Below, piece by piece: positions 1 through 8,005 of a stretch of DNA of 64,000 nucleotides. The notes below the pieces were generated by a model. That model was not told where the DNA came from. It saw only the letters and a list, made by a program, of their open reading frames with translations, and made no database searches. Position numbers and translations under genes: made by a program. The stretch lies in assembly GCF_029892095.1 (NCBI RefSeq), contig NZ_JARZAE010000004.1:4712001-4776000 (forward strand), given 5' to 3'. Source of the stretch: Kitasatospora sp. MAP12-44. Its GTDB lineage: Bacteria; Actinomycetota; Actinomycetes; Streptomycetales; Streptomycetaceae. Each line of letters starts with the position of its first letter. Within the stretch, counting starts at the first letter, position 1.

Positions 1-61
1 TGCGTCATGGGCCTTCGTCCTCTGCTACTACCTGGGCCTGGACCCACTCCGGTCAGTCTGA
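1..61 (+). CDS. 3' end of an unidentified gene (partial)
   Basis: Reading from base 2 gives about 19 residues that end in WAFVLCYYLGLDPLRSV and a TGA at 59-61. The hydrophobic, aromatic composition looks like the tail of a real protein, unlike the Arg/Pro-rich alternatives. A perfect 11-bp inverted repeat (46-56 and 58-68) overlaps the stop, as expected at a gene end. The family cannot be recognised from so little. Confidence 0.35.
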   Translation, partial: ASWAFVLCYYLGLDPLRSV

Positions 62-68
62 CCGGAGT
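46..68. terminator. Perfect 11-bp inverted repeat at gene end
   Basis: ACTCCGGTCAG, one T, then its exact reverse complement. It straddles the stop codon of the truncated upstream gene. No U-tract follows, so it could be a factor-assisted terminator or an operator; the position favours a terminator. Confidence 0.4.
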
Positions 69-399
69 CCGGAGACGAATCGGTCTCGGTACCCACCCGA
101 ATCGATACCAGATGGACTGAATTCCTATCCGATGAACCCAACGCCTGGCTAGAGCATGGCCAGTGAGCGCGGTGAGAAAACCCTGAGACCGGCTGAAGTC
201 TGGCCGGAGACCTGGCGGGAGACGCCGACGCCCGTCGCACGCTGCGGGTGGACCCGGAGGTGACACGGGTGACCGGCAGTGCCCACGGCCCCGAAGGGCC
301 CGGGCCGTGCGACGGGGCGGCGGAGAAGGAGAAGCAGAAGGAGAAGCGGATGCGGGACTGGTACGCCCCGCGGGTGATGCTCGGCGGTCGGTCCAAGCC
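69..399. other. Gene-free stretch
   Basis: About 330 bases with no convincing gene. Candidate frames are short, rich in Ser, Arg and Pro, or have an implausible Glu/Lys run (near 320-350), and none has a ribosome binding site. No clear promoter or repeat is visible. Confidence 0.4.
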
Positions 400-591
400 T
401 CAGTGCTGGGTGGTGTCGGCGCTCGGCTCCTCCACGACCGGGTGCTGACCGTTCACCGTGCCGGTGTGGTCGACCGCGTGGGTGTCGCCCGGGCCGCCGT
501 CAGGGGCGGCCGCGTGGGTCTGCGGGGAGGCCAGCGACAGCACCACACCGGTGGCGAGCGAGGCGAACGCGAGCATGCTTCGTTTCTTCAT
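400..591 (-). CDS. Small secreted peptide, unknown function
   Basis: 63 residues. The N-terminus is a classical Sec signal peptide: Lys-Lys-Arg, a hydrophobic stretch LAFASLATGVVLSLA, then a likely cleavage after THAAA. The mature part is about 35 hydrophilic residues (Asp, Gly, His, Thr) with no cysteines and no motif I recognise. It lies upstream of, and on the same strand as, no other gene; the lipoprotein at 653-1339 precedes it in the same direction with a 61-bp gap, so the two could share a transcript. Signal peptide seen; role unknown. Confidence 0.55.
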   Translation of the reverse strand: MKKRSMLAFASLATGVVLSLASPQTHAAAPDGGPGDTHAVDHTGTVNGQHPVVEEPSADTTQH

Positions 592-652
592 ACCCGCTCA
601 ACGGCCGACCCGGCCGGGAGTCACGGTCGGGTCGGCTTCAACGGTGCTCCAC

Positions 653-1339
653 TCAGGGGTGGTAGAGCTCGGCGATGCTGGTGATCAGGCCGGAGCCGTT
701 GACGGTGATGTCGTACATGTTGCCGTAGCAGCTGTACGGGTCCTGCCCGCTGGGGTTCTGGGTGCAGTGGTCGATGTGCGTCAGCAGGTCGGTGACCGAG
801 ACGGCCTTGGTGCCGTCCGACACGTAGTTCCCGACCAGCGTGGCCTTGGCACCGGGGGCGAAGTTGTAGCCGCTGTTCGGAGCGACGGCCTCGTAGTAGC
901 CGTCGTTCGGGACGTCCGGGCCGCAGATGAACTTCGTCGCGTTCGCGCCGATCCGGTCCGGGTTGCCCCAGGCCACCGTCGCGTTGATCACCGTGTGGCC
1001 CGGCTTCTTCGCGTTGGCCGTGCAGTCGGCGCTCGGGGTGGGCTTGGCGGCCGACGGCTTCGCGGTGGGCTTGCCGGACGGGGTCGCGGCGGTCGGCTTC
1101 GCGGCAGACGGCTTGGCGGCCGAGGGCTGCCCGGCCGAGGGCTGCGTGGACGTCACGCCGATCGGGTCGGCGTTCAGGCTCGGGTTCGCGCTCGGGTGCG
1201 CGCCCGGGGCGCTCGCGGCGGCGGAGCCCGCGCTGGTGCCGGCGCCGCCGGACGTGCTGTCGGGGCCGCAGGCGGTGAGCGAGAGGGTCAGCGCGGTGGT
1301 GAGCAGAGCGAAGCTGGTGAGAAGTCGGCGGTTGCGCAT
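653..1339 (-). CDS. Putative lipoprotein with Pro/Ala/Ser/Lys-rich linker
   Basis: 228 residues. Signal peptide with lipobox LSLTAC, so the mature protein should be lipid-anchored at Cys24 on the outer face of the membrane. Residues about 30-105 are a low-complexity linker with repeated AAKPSAAKP and SAGQPSA units. The C-terminal part (about 105-228) is a small globular domain with four or more cysteines (for example DCTAN, FICGPD, DHCTQN, YSCYGN) that could form two extracellular disulfides. I do not recognise the family. It is followed by the small secreted peptide on the same strand. Confidence 0.7.
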   Translation of the reverse strand: MRNRRLLTSFALLTTALTLSLTACGPDSTSGGAGTSAGSAAASAPGAHPSANPSLNADPIGVTSTQPSAGQPSAAKPSAAKPTAATPSGKPTAKPSAAKPTPSADCTANAKKPGHTVINATVAWGNPDRIGANATKFICGPDVPNDGYYEAVAPNSGYNFAPGAKATLVGNYVSDGTKAVSVTDLLTHIDHCTQNPSGQDPYSCYGNMYDITVNGSGLITSIAELYHP

Positions 1340-1468
1340 GGTGGTGTCCCCCTGGGGTCGAAGCGGCCGCCCTTGCGGCCACCGTCATCCAGCAACACGT
1401 GGCCGCCCGCCGCTTCGGTCACCCGTGTTTCACGCCTGTGACGAACGTGGGCGTCCTGTGACGAAAGC

Positions 1469-2041
1469 TCAGCTGTTCGGCCAGCCGCGCAGCCCGCTGG
1501 TCAGCACCGCGATCAGCCGGTCCTGGGTGACCGCGAGGTCCTCGCGCAGCTGGAAGGCGCCGGCGATGGTCAGCGAGGCGAAGCCGTGCGAGAGGGCGCG
1601 GACGGTCCGGGCGGCGTGGATCGCCTCGGAGTCCTCGATGCCGTAGTCGCGCAGCACCCCGATGATCGTCTCGACCAGCCGGGAGCCCGCCCGCACCAAC
1701 TCGTCGTCTGCGGTGGCCGGCGCCTGCGGCAGGGCGGCGTAGCGGCGCGGGTGCTCGGTGGCGTAGCCGTGGTACGCCCGCAGCAGTGCGGTGACGGCCT
1801 CGTCGCCGCCGAGGCCGGCGGTCTCCCGGTCCAGGCGGTCGGCGAGATCCTCGGTCACCCGGATCGCGATCAGCCGGCGCAGCGAGCCCAGGCCGCCCGG
1901 CACGTGCTTGTACAGGGACGGGGTGGCCACGCCCGCGCGCGCCGCCACGCCGGCCAGGGTGAGGGCGTCGGGGCCCTCGTCGTCGATCAGCGCGAGGGCG
2001 TGGTCGACGACGGCGTCGGGGCTGAGTCCGGCCCTGGGCAT
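1469..2041 (-). CDS. TetR-family transcriptional regulator (WHG-type C-terminal domain)
   Basis: 190 residues. N-terminal helix-turn-helix (residues 15-50: ALTLAGVAARAGVATPSLYKHV). The C-terminal half has the HGFASLTIAGAFQL signature of the WHG-type ligand domain. The start is the ATG at 2041, which shares one base with the hydrolase stop (TGATG), so the two genes are translationally coupled. The likely operator is the perfect palindrome at 2935-2955 in front of the hydrolase, so the pair should be autoregulated. The ligand is unknown; a substrate of the partner hydrolase is a reasonable inference. Confidence 0.85.
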   Translation of the reverse strand: MPRAGLSPDAVVDHALALIDDEGPDALTLAGVAARAGVATPSLYKHVPGGLGSLRRLIAIRVTEDLADRLDRETAGLGGDEAVTALLRAYHGYATEHPRRYAALPQAPATADDELVRAGSRLVETIIGVLRDYGIEDSEAIHAARTVRALSHGFASLTIAGAFQLREDLAVTQDRLIAVLTSGLRGWPNS

Positions 2042-2865
2042 CAGGCCACCTCGGCGAGGAACGGGAGCAGGGCGTCGGCGGTGGCCTGCGGGTGGTCCGC
2101 CATCGGGTAGTGCCCGGCGCCGTCGATCATCACCTTGCGGGCCTTCAGCGCGGCGGCCTGACGGTCCGCCACCAGCTCCGGCTTCGGGAAGTCGGGGTCC
2201 TTGGTGCCCATCACGACCAGGGCCGGGCACCGGACGTGCTCGGTCCAGCCGATCGGCGCGGAGTCGCCGCCGACCTGGCCACGGGTGGCGGTCTTGCGGC
2301 CGGGGGTGCGCAGCGCGGCGACGGACTCGGCGACGTAGGCGTCGAAGTCGGCGGGCTTGGCGGTGGGGTAGGCCATCTTCTTCAGGTAGAGCCCCCAGAA
2401 GGCGGGGACGTGCACCATCAGCGCGCCGAGGGCCTTCAGCATGGCGCGCTGCACGCCGTTCGTCGGGAGGTTCTCCACGAAGGCGTCCAGCAGGACGATG
2501 CCGGCCACCCGCTCGGGGGCGGTGCCGGCCAACTTGACCACGCTGGCGCCGGTGTAGGAGTTGCCGGCCAGTACCGCGCGCTCGATGCCCAGGTGGTCGA
2601 GCAGTGCCAGGGCGTCGCCGGCGATCGCGGTGGGGGAGTAGTCGTCCCAGGTGATCGAGGACTCGCCGAAGCCGCGCAGGTCCATGGTGATCACCCGGTG
2701 GCCGGCGGCGGTGAGCAGCGGGCGCAGGCGCCGGTAGGCGGTCCGCGGTTCGAGCATCCCGGGGATGAGGACGACCGGGACGCCTTCGCCGAGGGAGTCG
2801 TCGAAGGCGATCCGGCCGCCGGGGAGGTCGAGGTACTGGGTCTGCGGTGCGAAGGTGCTGTTCAT
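2041..2865 (-). CDS. Alpha/beta hydrolase
   Basis: 274 residues. Alpha/beta-hydrolase fold: oxyanion region VVLIPGMLEPRTAYRRL, nucleophile elbow LAGNSYTGA (G-N-S-x-x-G with Ser nucleophile), acid in MGTKDPDFP and the C-terminal histidine in IDGAGHYPMADHP. The start is the ATG at 2865, preceded by AGGAGG at ideal spacing. First gene of a two-gene operon with the coupled TetR gene. Substrate is unknown; a peroxidase-like or esterase role cannot be told apart from sequence. Confidence 0.85.
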   Translation of the reverse strand: MNSTFAPQTQYLDLPGGRIAFDDSLGEGVPVVLIPGMLEPRTAYRRLRPLLTAAGHRVITMDLRGFGESSITWDDYSPTAIAGDALALLDHLGIERAVLAGNSYTGASVVKLAGTAPERVAGIVLLDAFVENLPTNGVQRAMLKALGALMVHVPAFWGLYLKKMAYPTAKPADFDAYVAESVAALRTPGRKTATRGQVGGDSAPIGWTEHVRCPALVVMGTKDPDFPKPELVADRQAAALKARKVMIDGAGHYPMADHPQATADALLPFLAEVA

Positions 2866-2934
2866 GGCGGTCCTCCTGCGGGCTGCGGCCGGCTGGTTGG
2901 TTGGGCGCCGAGGGGCGCTGCCGACAACCACAAA

Positions 2935-2955
2935 GCTAAGGCTAATAGCCTTAGC
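2935..2955. promoter_or_regulatory. Perfect 21-bp palindromic operator of the TetR/hydrolase operon
   Basis: Two 9-bp arms, GCTAAGGCT and its exact reverse complement, separated by AAT. It lies 70 bp upstream of the hydrolase start in an otherwise GC-rich region, overlapping the likely promoter. TetR-family regulators usually bind such near-perfect palindromes in front of the operon they control. Confidence 0.8.
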
Positions 2956-3204
2956 CGTCAAGAGGGTCGTCCGTGGCTGAATCGAGGTGGTCATAGCTGA
3001 AGGATCGCCAACTCTGTTGTGCTGCACCTAAGTACGCGTTTTTGTCACGCAGCGTAGCGGCGAATCGGATATGCGCGACAAACCAACCGTTTGGTCTTGG
3101 ATGCGTGTGACAATTCCGGCCAAGCAGCTTGGAATCAGAGCCTCCTAGGATTAACGTTTGATAACGCAGCGCGGTCGGCAACGCCGTATCCGATCGGCAC
3201 CGTG

Positions 3205-3352
3205 CGCCGTCGCCAAATCCTCAGGACCGAGCCCTCGGGCGACGTCCGGGAGCCGGGGAACCAATCGTTCCTTGGGGTGAATCGGACCGGCCCCGGCCGG
3301 ACCGTAGGAGACCTTCCTGCTCCGAACCCGTCAGCTAACCCGGTAGGCGAGA
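3205..3352 (+). promoter_or_regulatory. c-di-AMP riboswitch (ydaO-yuaA class)
   Basis: Hallmark conserved segments occur in order: CGCCAAATCCTCAGG (3211), GGGGAACCAA (3255), TTGGGGTGAATC (3272), then GAACCCGTCAGCTAACCCGG and GTAGGCG (3324-3349). This is the actinobacterial form of the ydaO-yuaA RNA, known to bind cyclic di-AMP and to sit in front of cell-wall hydrolase genes. It ends about 23 bases before the GTG start of the M23 peptidase, so it probably controls transcription or access to the ribosome binding site at 3361-3366. Confidence 0.9.
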
Positions 3353-3375
3353 AGGAAGGAAAGGAGCGCGCCCCC

Positions 3376-4305
3376 GTGGCGTCGTCGCACTCCCAGCAGA
3401 GCCGTACCCAGCTGCTCGACCCCGCCGGCCTTCCCGACGAGGCGGCCCGGCACCGGATCCCCAAGCAGTCCAGGGCTGGTGGGCCCGTCCTCGGGGTCAC
3501 CGCGATGGCGGCCGCGCTCGGCGCCACCGGCCTCTCCGCCACCGCGGCCGCCGCAGCCGCGCCGCCCGCCCCGGCGCCGTCCGTCTCCGCCGACGATGCT
3601 GCGGACAGCGCTTTCGCCACGGCCGGCGACAGCGCGGCCGACCCGGGCCTCGCGCTCGCCGCCCGGATCCAGCACCAGGCCGACAGCCGCCGGACCGCCG
3701 CCGAGGAGAGCGCCCGTCTGGAGGCCGCGCAGGAGGCCGCCGCCAAGCGTGCCGCGCAGGCCGAGGCCGCCGCCCGCGCGGCGGCCGAACAGGCCGCCGC
3801 CGAGGAGCGCGCCGCCGCCGAGCAGCGGGCCGCAGCCGTCCAGCCAGTCGCCGCCGTGCAGCCCGTGCAGCCCGTGACCGCCGTCCAGCCGGTCGGCCAG
3901 GGCGAGTTGACCCTCCCCATCGGCAAGTACACGCTCGGCGCGCAGTCCGGCCAGGCCGGCTCGCACTGGGCGCACCTGCAGACCGGCCTCGACTTCGCCG
4001 CCGCCACCGGCACCCCGGTGACCGCGCTCGGCGCCGGCACCGTCACCTCGGCCGGCTGGTCGGGCTCGTACGGCTACCGGGTGATCCAGAGCCTGCCGGA
4101 CGGCACCGAGGTCTGGTACTGCCACCTCTCCTCGATCGCCGTCGCCGCCGGCCCGGTGGCCCCGGGCGAGGTGCTCGGCAAGGTCGGGGCCACCGGCAAC
4201 ACGGCCGGTGTGAGCGGCCCGCACCTGCACCTGGAGATCCGGCCCGGCGGCGGCGCCCCGGTCGACCCGCGGGCCTGGCTTCAGGAGCGCGGCGTCACTC
4301 CGTGA
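3376..4305 (+). CDS. Secreted M23-family (LytM) peptidase under c-di-AMP control
   Basis: 309 residues. Start chosen at GTG 3376, with AAGGAG nine bases upstream and directly after the riboswitch. A long N-terminal region holds an Ala-rich hydrophobic stretch (about 40-65), an Ala/Glu/Arg-rich coiled-coil segment (about 100-160) and Val/Gln/Pro repeats. The LytM domain covers about 185-305 with His250 (YCHLS) and HLH His283/His285. The first zinc ligand of the usual HxxxD motif is Gln202 (QTGLD), not His, while Asp206 is kept. It acts on peptidoglycan outside the membrane, or has become regulatory if zinc binding is impaired. The stop overlaps the convergent gene by 11 bases. Confidence 0.85.
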   Translation: MASSHSQQSRTQLLDPAGLPDEAARHRIPKQSRAGGPVLGVTAMAAALGATGLSATAAAAAAPPAPAPSVSADDAADSAFATAGDSAADPGLALAARIQHQADSRRTAAEESARLEAAQEAAAKRAAQAEAAARAAAEQAAAEERAAAEQRAAAVQPVAAVQPVQPVTAVQPVGQGELTLPIGKYTLGAQSGQAGSHWAHLQTGLDFAAATGTPVTALGAGTVTSAGWSGSYGYRVIQSLPDGTEVWYCHLSSIAVAAGPVAPGEVLGKVGATGNTAGVSGPHLHLEIRPGGGAPVDPRAWLQERGVTP

Positions 4306-5194
4306 AGCCCTGCTCCGTGAAGTCCTGCTCGGTGTAGCCCTGCTCGATCAGGTAGCTGTCGATCTCGCTCGAACCGGGTTCCGGGGCCAGGTCCCGGTAC
4401 TCGGCCAGCAGCAGGGCCGGCAGGCCGGGGACGGTCCACTCGCCGTACAGCCGCAGGGCCTCCGCCTCCACGGCGGCCTCGAAGGCGGGGAAGTCCCCGG
4501 CGAGTTCCTGCGGCATCGGCAGACCCAGCGCGTTCAGCCCGGCAAGGTTGCGGTAGCTGCGCTGCATCAGCCGGTTCTCCAGCAGCAGCCGCGCGCCGTC
4601 CGTCGCCATCCCGACCGAGAGCAGCACCCCGGGCCCCCAGCCGTCCACGCCCTCCGGCTGGTCCAGCTCCTCCAGCGCCGCGAAGGCCGCGATCCGCTGC
4701 TCCTGGTCCAGCTCGCGGAACCCGTCCAGCCAGTGCCGGACGGCCTCCAGGTCATCGGTGTCCACGCCGTCGGCGCGCAGCAGCAGGGTGTACAGCCGCG
4801 GCCAGGTCACCAGGTGCGGCTGGCGCAGCAGTCCGGTGAGCAGCTCGCCCTGCCACTCGGCCTCCTCGTGCAGGCGCTGCCAGCGCTTGGCGTTCAGCCG
4901 TTTGGCCGCCCGCTGATGATCGATCAGCAGCCGCACCGCAGCGCCGTAGGCGAGCGGCGACTCGTCGGGGCGGGGCTGCACATAGAGGTGGATCCGCTCG
5001 TACAGCAGCTGCTGGAGCACGGCGGAGGTGAGCTCGGGAAAACCGTCGTGGAGCTGACCGTCGCCCAGTTCCAGCAGGGTCAGCACCGCCTCCAGCGGGC
5101 CCTCCTCCACCGGCTCCAGGCCCTGCTCCGCTGCCCAGTTCAGCAGGTCGGCGGTGCGCGGGTGCGGGGCGAGCTGCAGGTCGTCGTCGTTCAT
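4295..5194 (-). CDS. Hypothetical cytoplasmic protein with repeat tail
   Basis: 299 residues, acidic and helix-rich (many Leu/Glu/Trp), with no signal peptide, membrane segment or motif I recognise. The C-terminus is built of a five-residue repeat (TEQGY, TEQDF, TEQGF) encoded by 15-bp tandem repeats at 4301-4345. It runs convergent to the M23 gene with an 11-bp overlap, and divergent from the GNAT gene across only 53 bp. The ATG at 5194 follows a TACCGT-like -10 element at short distance, suggesting a leaderless or near-leaderless message. Confidence 0.75.
   Translation of the reverse strand: MNDDDLQLAPHPRTADLLNWAAEQGLEPVEEGPLEAVLTLLELGDGQLHDGFPELTSAVLQQLLYERIHLYVQPRPDESPLAYGAAVRLLIDHQRAAKRLNAKRWQRLHEEAEWQGELLTGLLRQPHLVTWPRLYTLLLRADGVDTDDLEAVRHWLDGFRELDQEQRIAAFAALEELDQPEGVDGWGPGVLLSVGMATDGARLLLENRLMQRSYRNLAGLNALGLPMPQELAGDFPAFEAAVEAEALRLYGEWTVPGLPALLLAEYRDLAPEPGSSEIDSYLIEQGYTEQDFTEQGFTE
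4301..4345. repeat. Three 15-bp tandem repeats across a convergent gene overlap
   Basis: Units start at 4301, 4316 and 4331 with core TGAAGnCCTGCTC (third unit variant). They encode the repeated tail of the minus-strand protein; the first unit also contains the stop codon of the M23 gene on the plus strand. Confidence 0.8.
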
Positions 5195-5247
5195 GCCTCG
5201 TACGGTAACCCGGTTGCGCGGCTCGGCCCGGCGCTACGGTACGCACC

Positions 5248-5817
5248 ATGAATCCCGTACAGCTCACCGGACCGCGGGTCACCATCCGCGAGTTCCACCA
5301 TGTGCCGCGTGACATCGACGCGTTGCACGCGATCTTCGGCGATGCCGAGACCGCCCGGTTCCTGCCGTTCGAGCCGCGCGACCGGGAGGACTGCGCCGAC
5401 CAGATCGCGTTGTACGTGGACGAGGCGGAGAAGGATCCGCGCACCGTCTACCGCCTGGCGGTGACGCTGACCGCCGAGGGCGAGGACGCCGTGCCGATCG
5501 GCAACGCCGTGCTCGGCACCGAGGGCCAGCTCGCCGCCTTCGTCGGGTACGCGCTGCGCAAGGACGTCTGGGGCCTGGGCTACGCCACCGAGATCACCCG
5601 GCTGCTCTGCGACTTCGGCTTCGACACCCTGGGGCTGCACCGGCTGGCCGCCCGCCTCGACCCGGAGAACCTGGCCTCCGCGCGGGTGCTGCGCAAGCTC
5701 GGCTTCCAGCTGGAGGGGCGGATCCGGCACGACCTCTTCCTGCGCGACACCTGGTACGACGCGCTGCAGTACTCGCTCCTTGAGGACGAATGGCGCGCGC
5801 GGCGAGCCGGGGGATAA
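5248..5817 (+). CDS. GNAT acetyltransferase (RimJ/RimL type)
   Basis: 189 residues. The N-terminal beta strand (LTGPRVTIREF) and the block GYALRKDVWGLGYATEITRLLCDFGFDTLGLHRLAARLDPENLASARVLRKLGFQLEG are typical of the Acetyltransf_3 (RimJ/RimL) group, with acetyl-CoA binding at WGLGYATE. Substrate is unknown: ribosomal protein N-termini, aminoglycosides or small amines are all possible for this family. The ATG lies seven bases after a TACGGT -10 box (5235-5240), so the message is probably leaderless. Divergent from the repeat-tailed hypothetical gene. Confidence 0.88.
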   Translation: MNPVQLTGPRVTIREFHHVPRDIDALHAIFGDAETARFLPFEPRDREDCADQIALYVDEAEKDPRTVYRLAVTLTAEGEDAVPIGNAVLGTEGQLAAFVGYALRKDVWGLGYATEITRLLCDFGFDTLGLHRLAARLDPENLASARVLRKLGFQLEGRIRHDLFLRDTWYDALQYSLLEDEWRARRAGG

Positions 5818-5873
5818 CCCCACCCCGGTTCGCCGGGTGGCCGGATACCGGCGCCCGGCCGCCGTCCAGGACG

Positions 5874-6527
5874 ATGAATCCCATGACCACCGACCACCTC
5901 GCCCCGCTCTCCCGGGCGACCCTCCGCCAGTACGGCTACGCGCTGAGCTCGCTCCCGCTGGCGATAGCCGGCTTCGTGTGGACCGTCACGCTGCTGTCCT
6001 TCGGCGCGGGCACCGTGGTCACCGTGCTCGGCCTGCCGGTGCTGGCGCTGCTGCTGGTCGGCGCCCGCGGGTTCGGCGCCGTGGAGCGGGGCCGGGTGCG
6101 CCGGCTGCTCGGCGACGACCTGCCCGGGCCCGACCCGGTCGTCCAGCGGCAGCCGGGGGTCTGGGGGGCGGTCACCGCACGGCTGGCCGACCCGGCGGGC
6201 TGGAAGGCGGCGCTCTACCTGGTGGTGATGTTCCCCTGGTCGATCCTGAGCTTCGTCCTGACGGTGGTGTTCGGGCTGGTCGGCTGGGTGTGCGCGCTCT
6301 ACCCCTGCTACGCGTGGGTCTTCCCGCGGTACGTGGGCTGGCGCGGCTACCGGCTCTTCGAGTACACCGGCGCCGACGGGGTGCACCACGTCTACGAGCT
6401 GTCCTCGCTCTGGCAGATCGCGGCCACCTCGCTGATCGGCATCGCGCTGGTCTTCCTGACGCCGCTGCTGGTGCGCGGCCTGACCGGCGTCTCGCGCGGC
6501 GCCGCCCGGGGGCTGCTCGGCCGCTGA
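5874..6527 (+). CDS. Sensor domain-containing membrane protein
   Basis: 217 residues from the ATG at 5874; an in-frame ATG at 5883 is an equally possible start, and the weak AGG at 5868 does not decide. Four hydrophobic segments occur (about residues 23-45, 47-65, 118-150, 185-210), with the arrangement of the Putative_PPC/sensor membrane domain that in streptomycetes is often fused to a histidine kinase. Here it stands alone, so any signalling partner is elsewhere. It precedes the methyltransferase gene by 56 bases on the same strand. Confidence 0.78.
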   Translation: MNPMTTDHLAPLSRATLRQYGYALSSLPLAIAGFVWTVTLLSFGAGTVVTVLGLPVLALLLVGARGFGAVERGRVRRLLGDDLPGPDPVVQRQPGVWGAVTARLADPAGWKAALYLVVMFPWSILSFVLTVVFGLVGWVCALYPCYAWVFPRYVGWRGYRLFEYTGADGVHHVYELSSLWQIAATSLIGIALVFLTPLLVRGLTGVSRGAARGLLGR

Positions 6528-6583
6528 GCGGCTGCTCCCGCTCCCCGGATGCGGGCTCGCCGAAGGCGTGTTCCGATGCGGAC

Positions 6584-7291
6584 ATGCTGATCACCTCGCG
6601 CCCGCTGGACGAGTACTGCCAGCTGTTCGGGCTGACCCGGGCCGCGCTGCGCGCCACCCCCGGGCCGGTGCTGGACTGCCCGGGCGGCGCTGCGGGCCTG
6701 GTCGCCGAGGCGCGCGAGCTGGGCTGCCGGGTGGTCGCCACCGACCCGGTGTACGCACTCCCGCTGCCCGCCCTGCTGGCCCGCGCCGAGGCCGCCCGGC
6801 GCCGGATGGCCACCGCGATGCCCGCCTCCCCGAACCGCTACCTCGCCCCGCGCTACCGCCCGTACGACAAGTACCTGCGCAGCTGGGACCGGGCCCGCGC
6901 GCTGTTCGCCGCCGACACCGTCGCCCACCCGGGCTGCTATGTGGCCGCCGCGCTGCCCCGGCTGCCGTTCGCGGATGCCACCTTCTCGCTCACCCTCAGC
7001 TCCTACCTGCTCTTCGCCTACCCCGACCACTTCACCCCGCGCGACCAGCTCGCCGCGCTGCTGGAGCTGACCCGGGTCACCGCGCCGGGCGGCGAGGTCC
7101 TGGTGCACCCGGTGCACGACAGCCGCAGCGTGCGCTGCCCGCACCTGGACGAGCTGCGCTTCGCCCTCGGCACCCGCCGGATCTCCAGCGAGCTGCGCAC
7201 CCTGCGCCGCCCGGGCGACGGCCGCCGCCGCTACGTCCTCGCCCTGTCCCGGCATCCCCGGTACGGTGCGGTCCCATGGACGAATCCCTGA
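6584..7291 (+). CDS. Class I SAM-dependent methyltransferase-like protein
   Basis: 235 residues. Motif I is VLDCPGGAAGLVAEA and motif II ends VVATDPVY, both at the N-terminus, followed by a helical insertion and a post-motif region LPFADATFSLTLSSYLLFAY as in small-molecule methyltransferases. The acceptor is unknown. The C-terminus overlaps the phosphatase start by 16 bases, so the two are almost certainly co-transcribed. The start is the ATG at 6584; no strong ribosome binding site is visible. Confidence 0.78.
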   Translation: MLITSRPLDEYCQLFGLTRAALRATPGPVLDCPGGAAGLVAEARELGCRVVATDPVYALPLPALLARAEAARRRMATAMPASPNRYLAPRYRPYDKYLRSWDRARALFAADTVAHPGCYVAAALPRLPFADATFSLTLSSYLLFAYPDHFTPRDQLAALLELTRVTAPGGEVLVHPVHDSRSVRCPHLDELRFALGTRRISSELRTLRRPGDGRRRYVLALSRHPRYGAVPWTNP

Positions 7292-7977
7292 CGGACAGTC
7301 GACTGCTGCCGATACCCGGCCTGCGCAACGCCCGCGATGTCGGCGGGGTCGGACCGCTGCGCGCCGGCCTGCTCTACCGCTCGGCCCGGCTGGCCGAGTT
7401 GAAGCCCGAGGGGGCCCGGCAGCTGGCCGAGCTCGGCGTGCGCACAGTGGTGGATCTGCGCGATCCGCGCGAACTGGACGGCTTTCCCAATCGCACCTAT
7501 GACTGGGAAGTCGATCAGGCCAACTTCCCGCTCCTGCCCCAGGACGGCACCGACCACGGCGTCAGGCCACTGGACGAGGTCTACCCGCTGATCATCGACA
7601 CCGCCGGGCCGCTGCTGGTGGGTGTGCTGCGACGGCTGCTGGAGCCGGGCGCGCTGCCCGCCCTGGTGCACTGCGCCGTCGGCCGGGACCGGACGGGCAT
7701 CGTGATCGCCCTGCTGCTCGACCTCCTTGAGGTGCCGCAGGAGCAGATCGTCGCCGACTACCTGCTCTCCAACGAGGGGTTGGGCCTGCTCGACGGCCCG
7801 CGCGAGTACGTCGACGTCAACGGCGCGGTCCGGCTCTCGTACCCGGTCACAGCCGAGCTGATCACCGACCTGTTGGCCCGTCTGCGCGAACGGCACGGCG
7901 GCGTGGCGGGCTATCTGGCTGATCATGGGCTGAAGCCCTCGGAGCTGGCCGAGCTGCGCTCTATGCTTCGTGACTGA
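7276..7977 (+). CDS. Tyrosine/serine protein phosphatase (Y_phosphatase3 family)
   Basis: 233 residues. The catalytic P-loop is HCAVGRDRTG with nucleophile Cys133 and Arg139, matching the HCxxGxDRTG form of this bacterial phosphatase family. The N-terminal GLRNARDVGG and LYRSARLAEL motifs are also characteristic. It could act on phosphotyrosine proteins or phosphoinositides, as in family members such as LipA or MptpB. It is translationally coupled to the upstream methyltransferase (16-base overlap). Confidence 0.88.
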   Translation: MDESLTDSRLLPIPGLRNARDVGGVGPLRAGLLYRSARLAELKPEGARQLAELGVRTVVDLRDPRELDGFPNRTYDWEVDQANFPLLPQDGTDHGVRPLDEVYPLIIDTAGPLLVGVLRRLLEPGALPALVHCAVGRDRTGIVIALLLDLLEVPQEQIVADYLLSNEGLGLLDGPREYVDVNGAVRLSYPVTAELITDLLARLRERHGGVAGYLADHGLKPSELAELRSMLRD

Positions 7978-8005
7978 TCGTCAGTCACCGGAACATGGAG
8001 GACAT

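Noticed and set aside
248..448. Short plus-strand frame with a Glu/Lys run near the window start
   Set aside because: No ribosome binding site, unnatural composition, and it overlaps the better supported small secreted peptide on the other strand.
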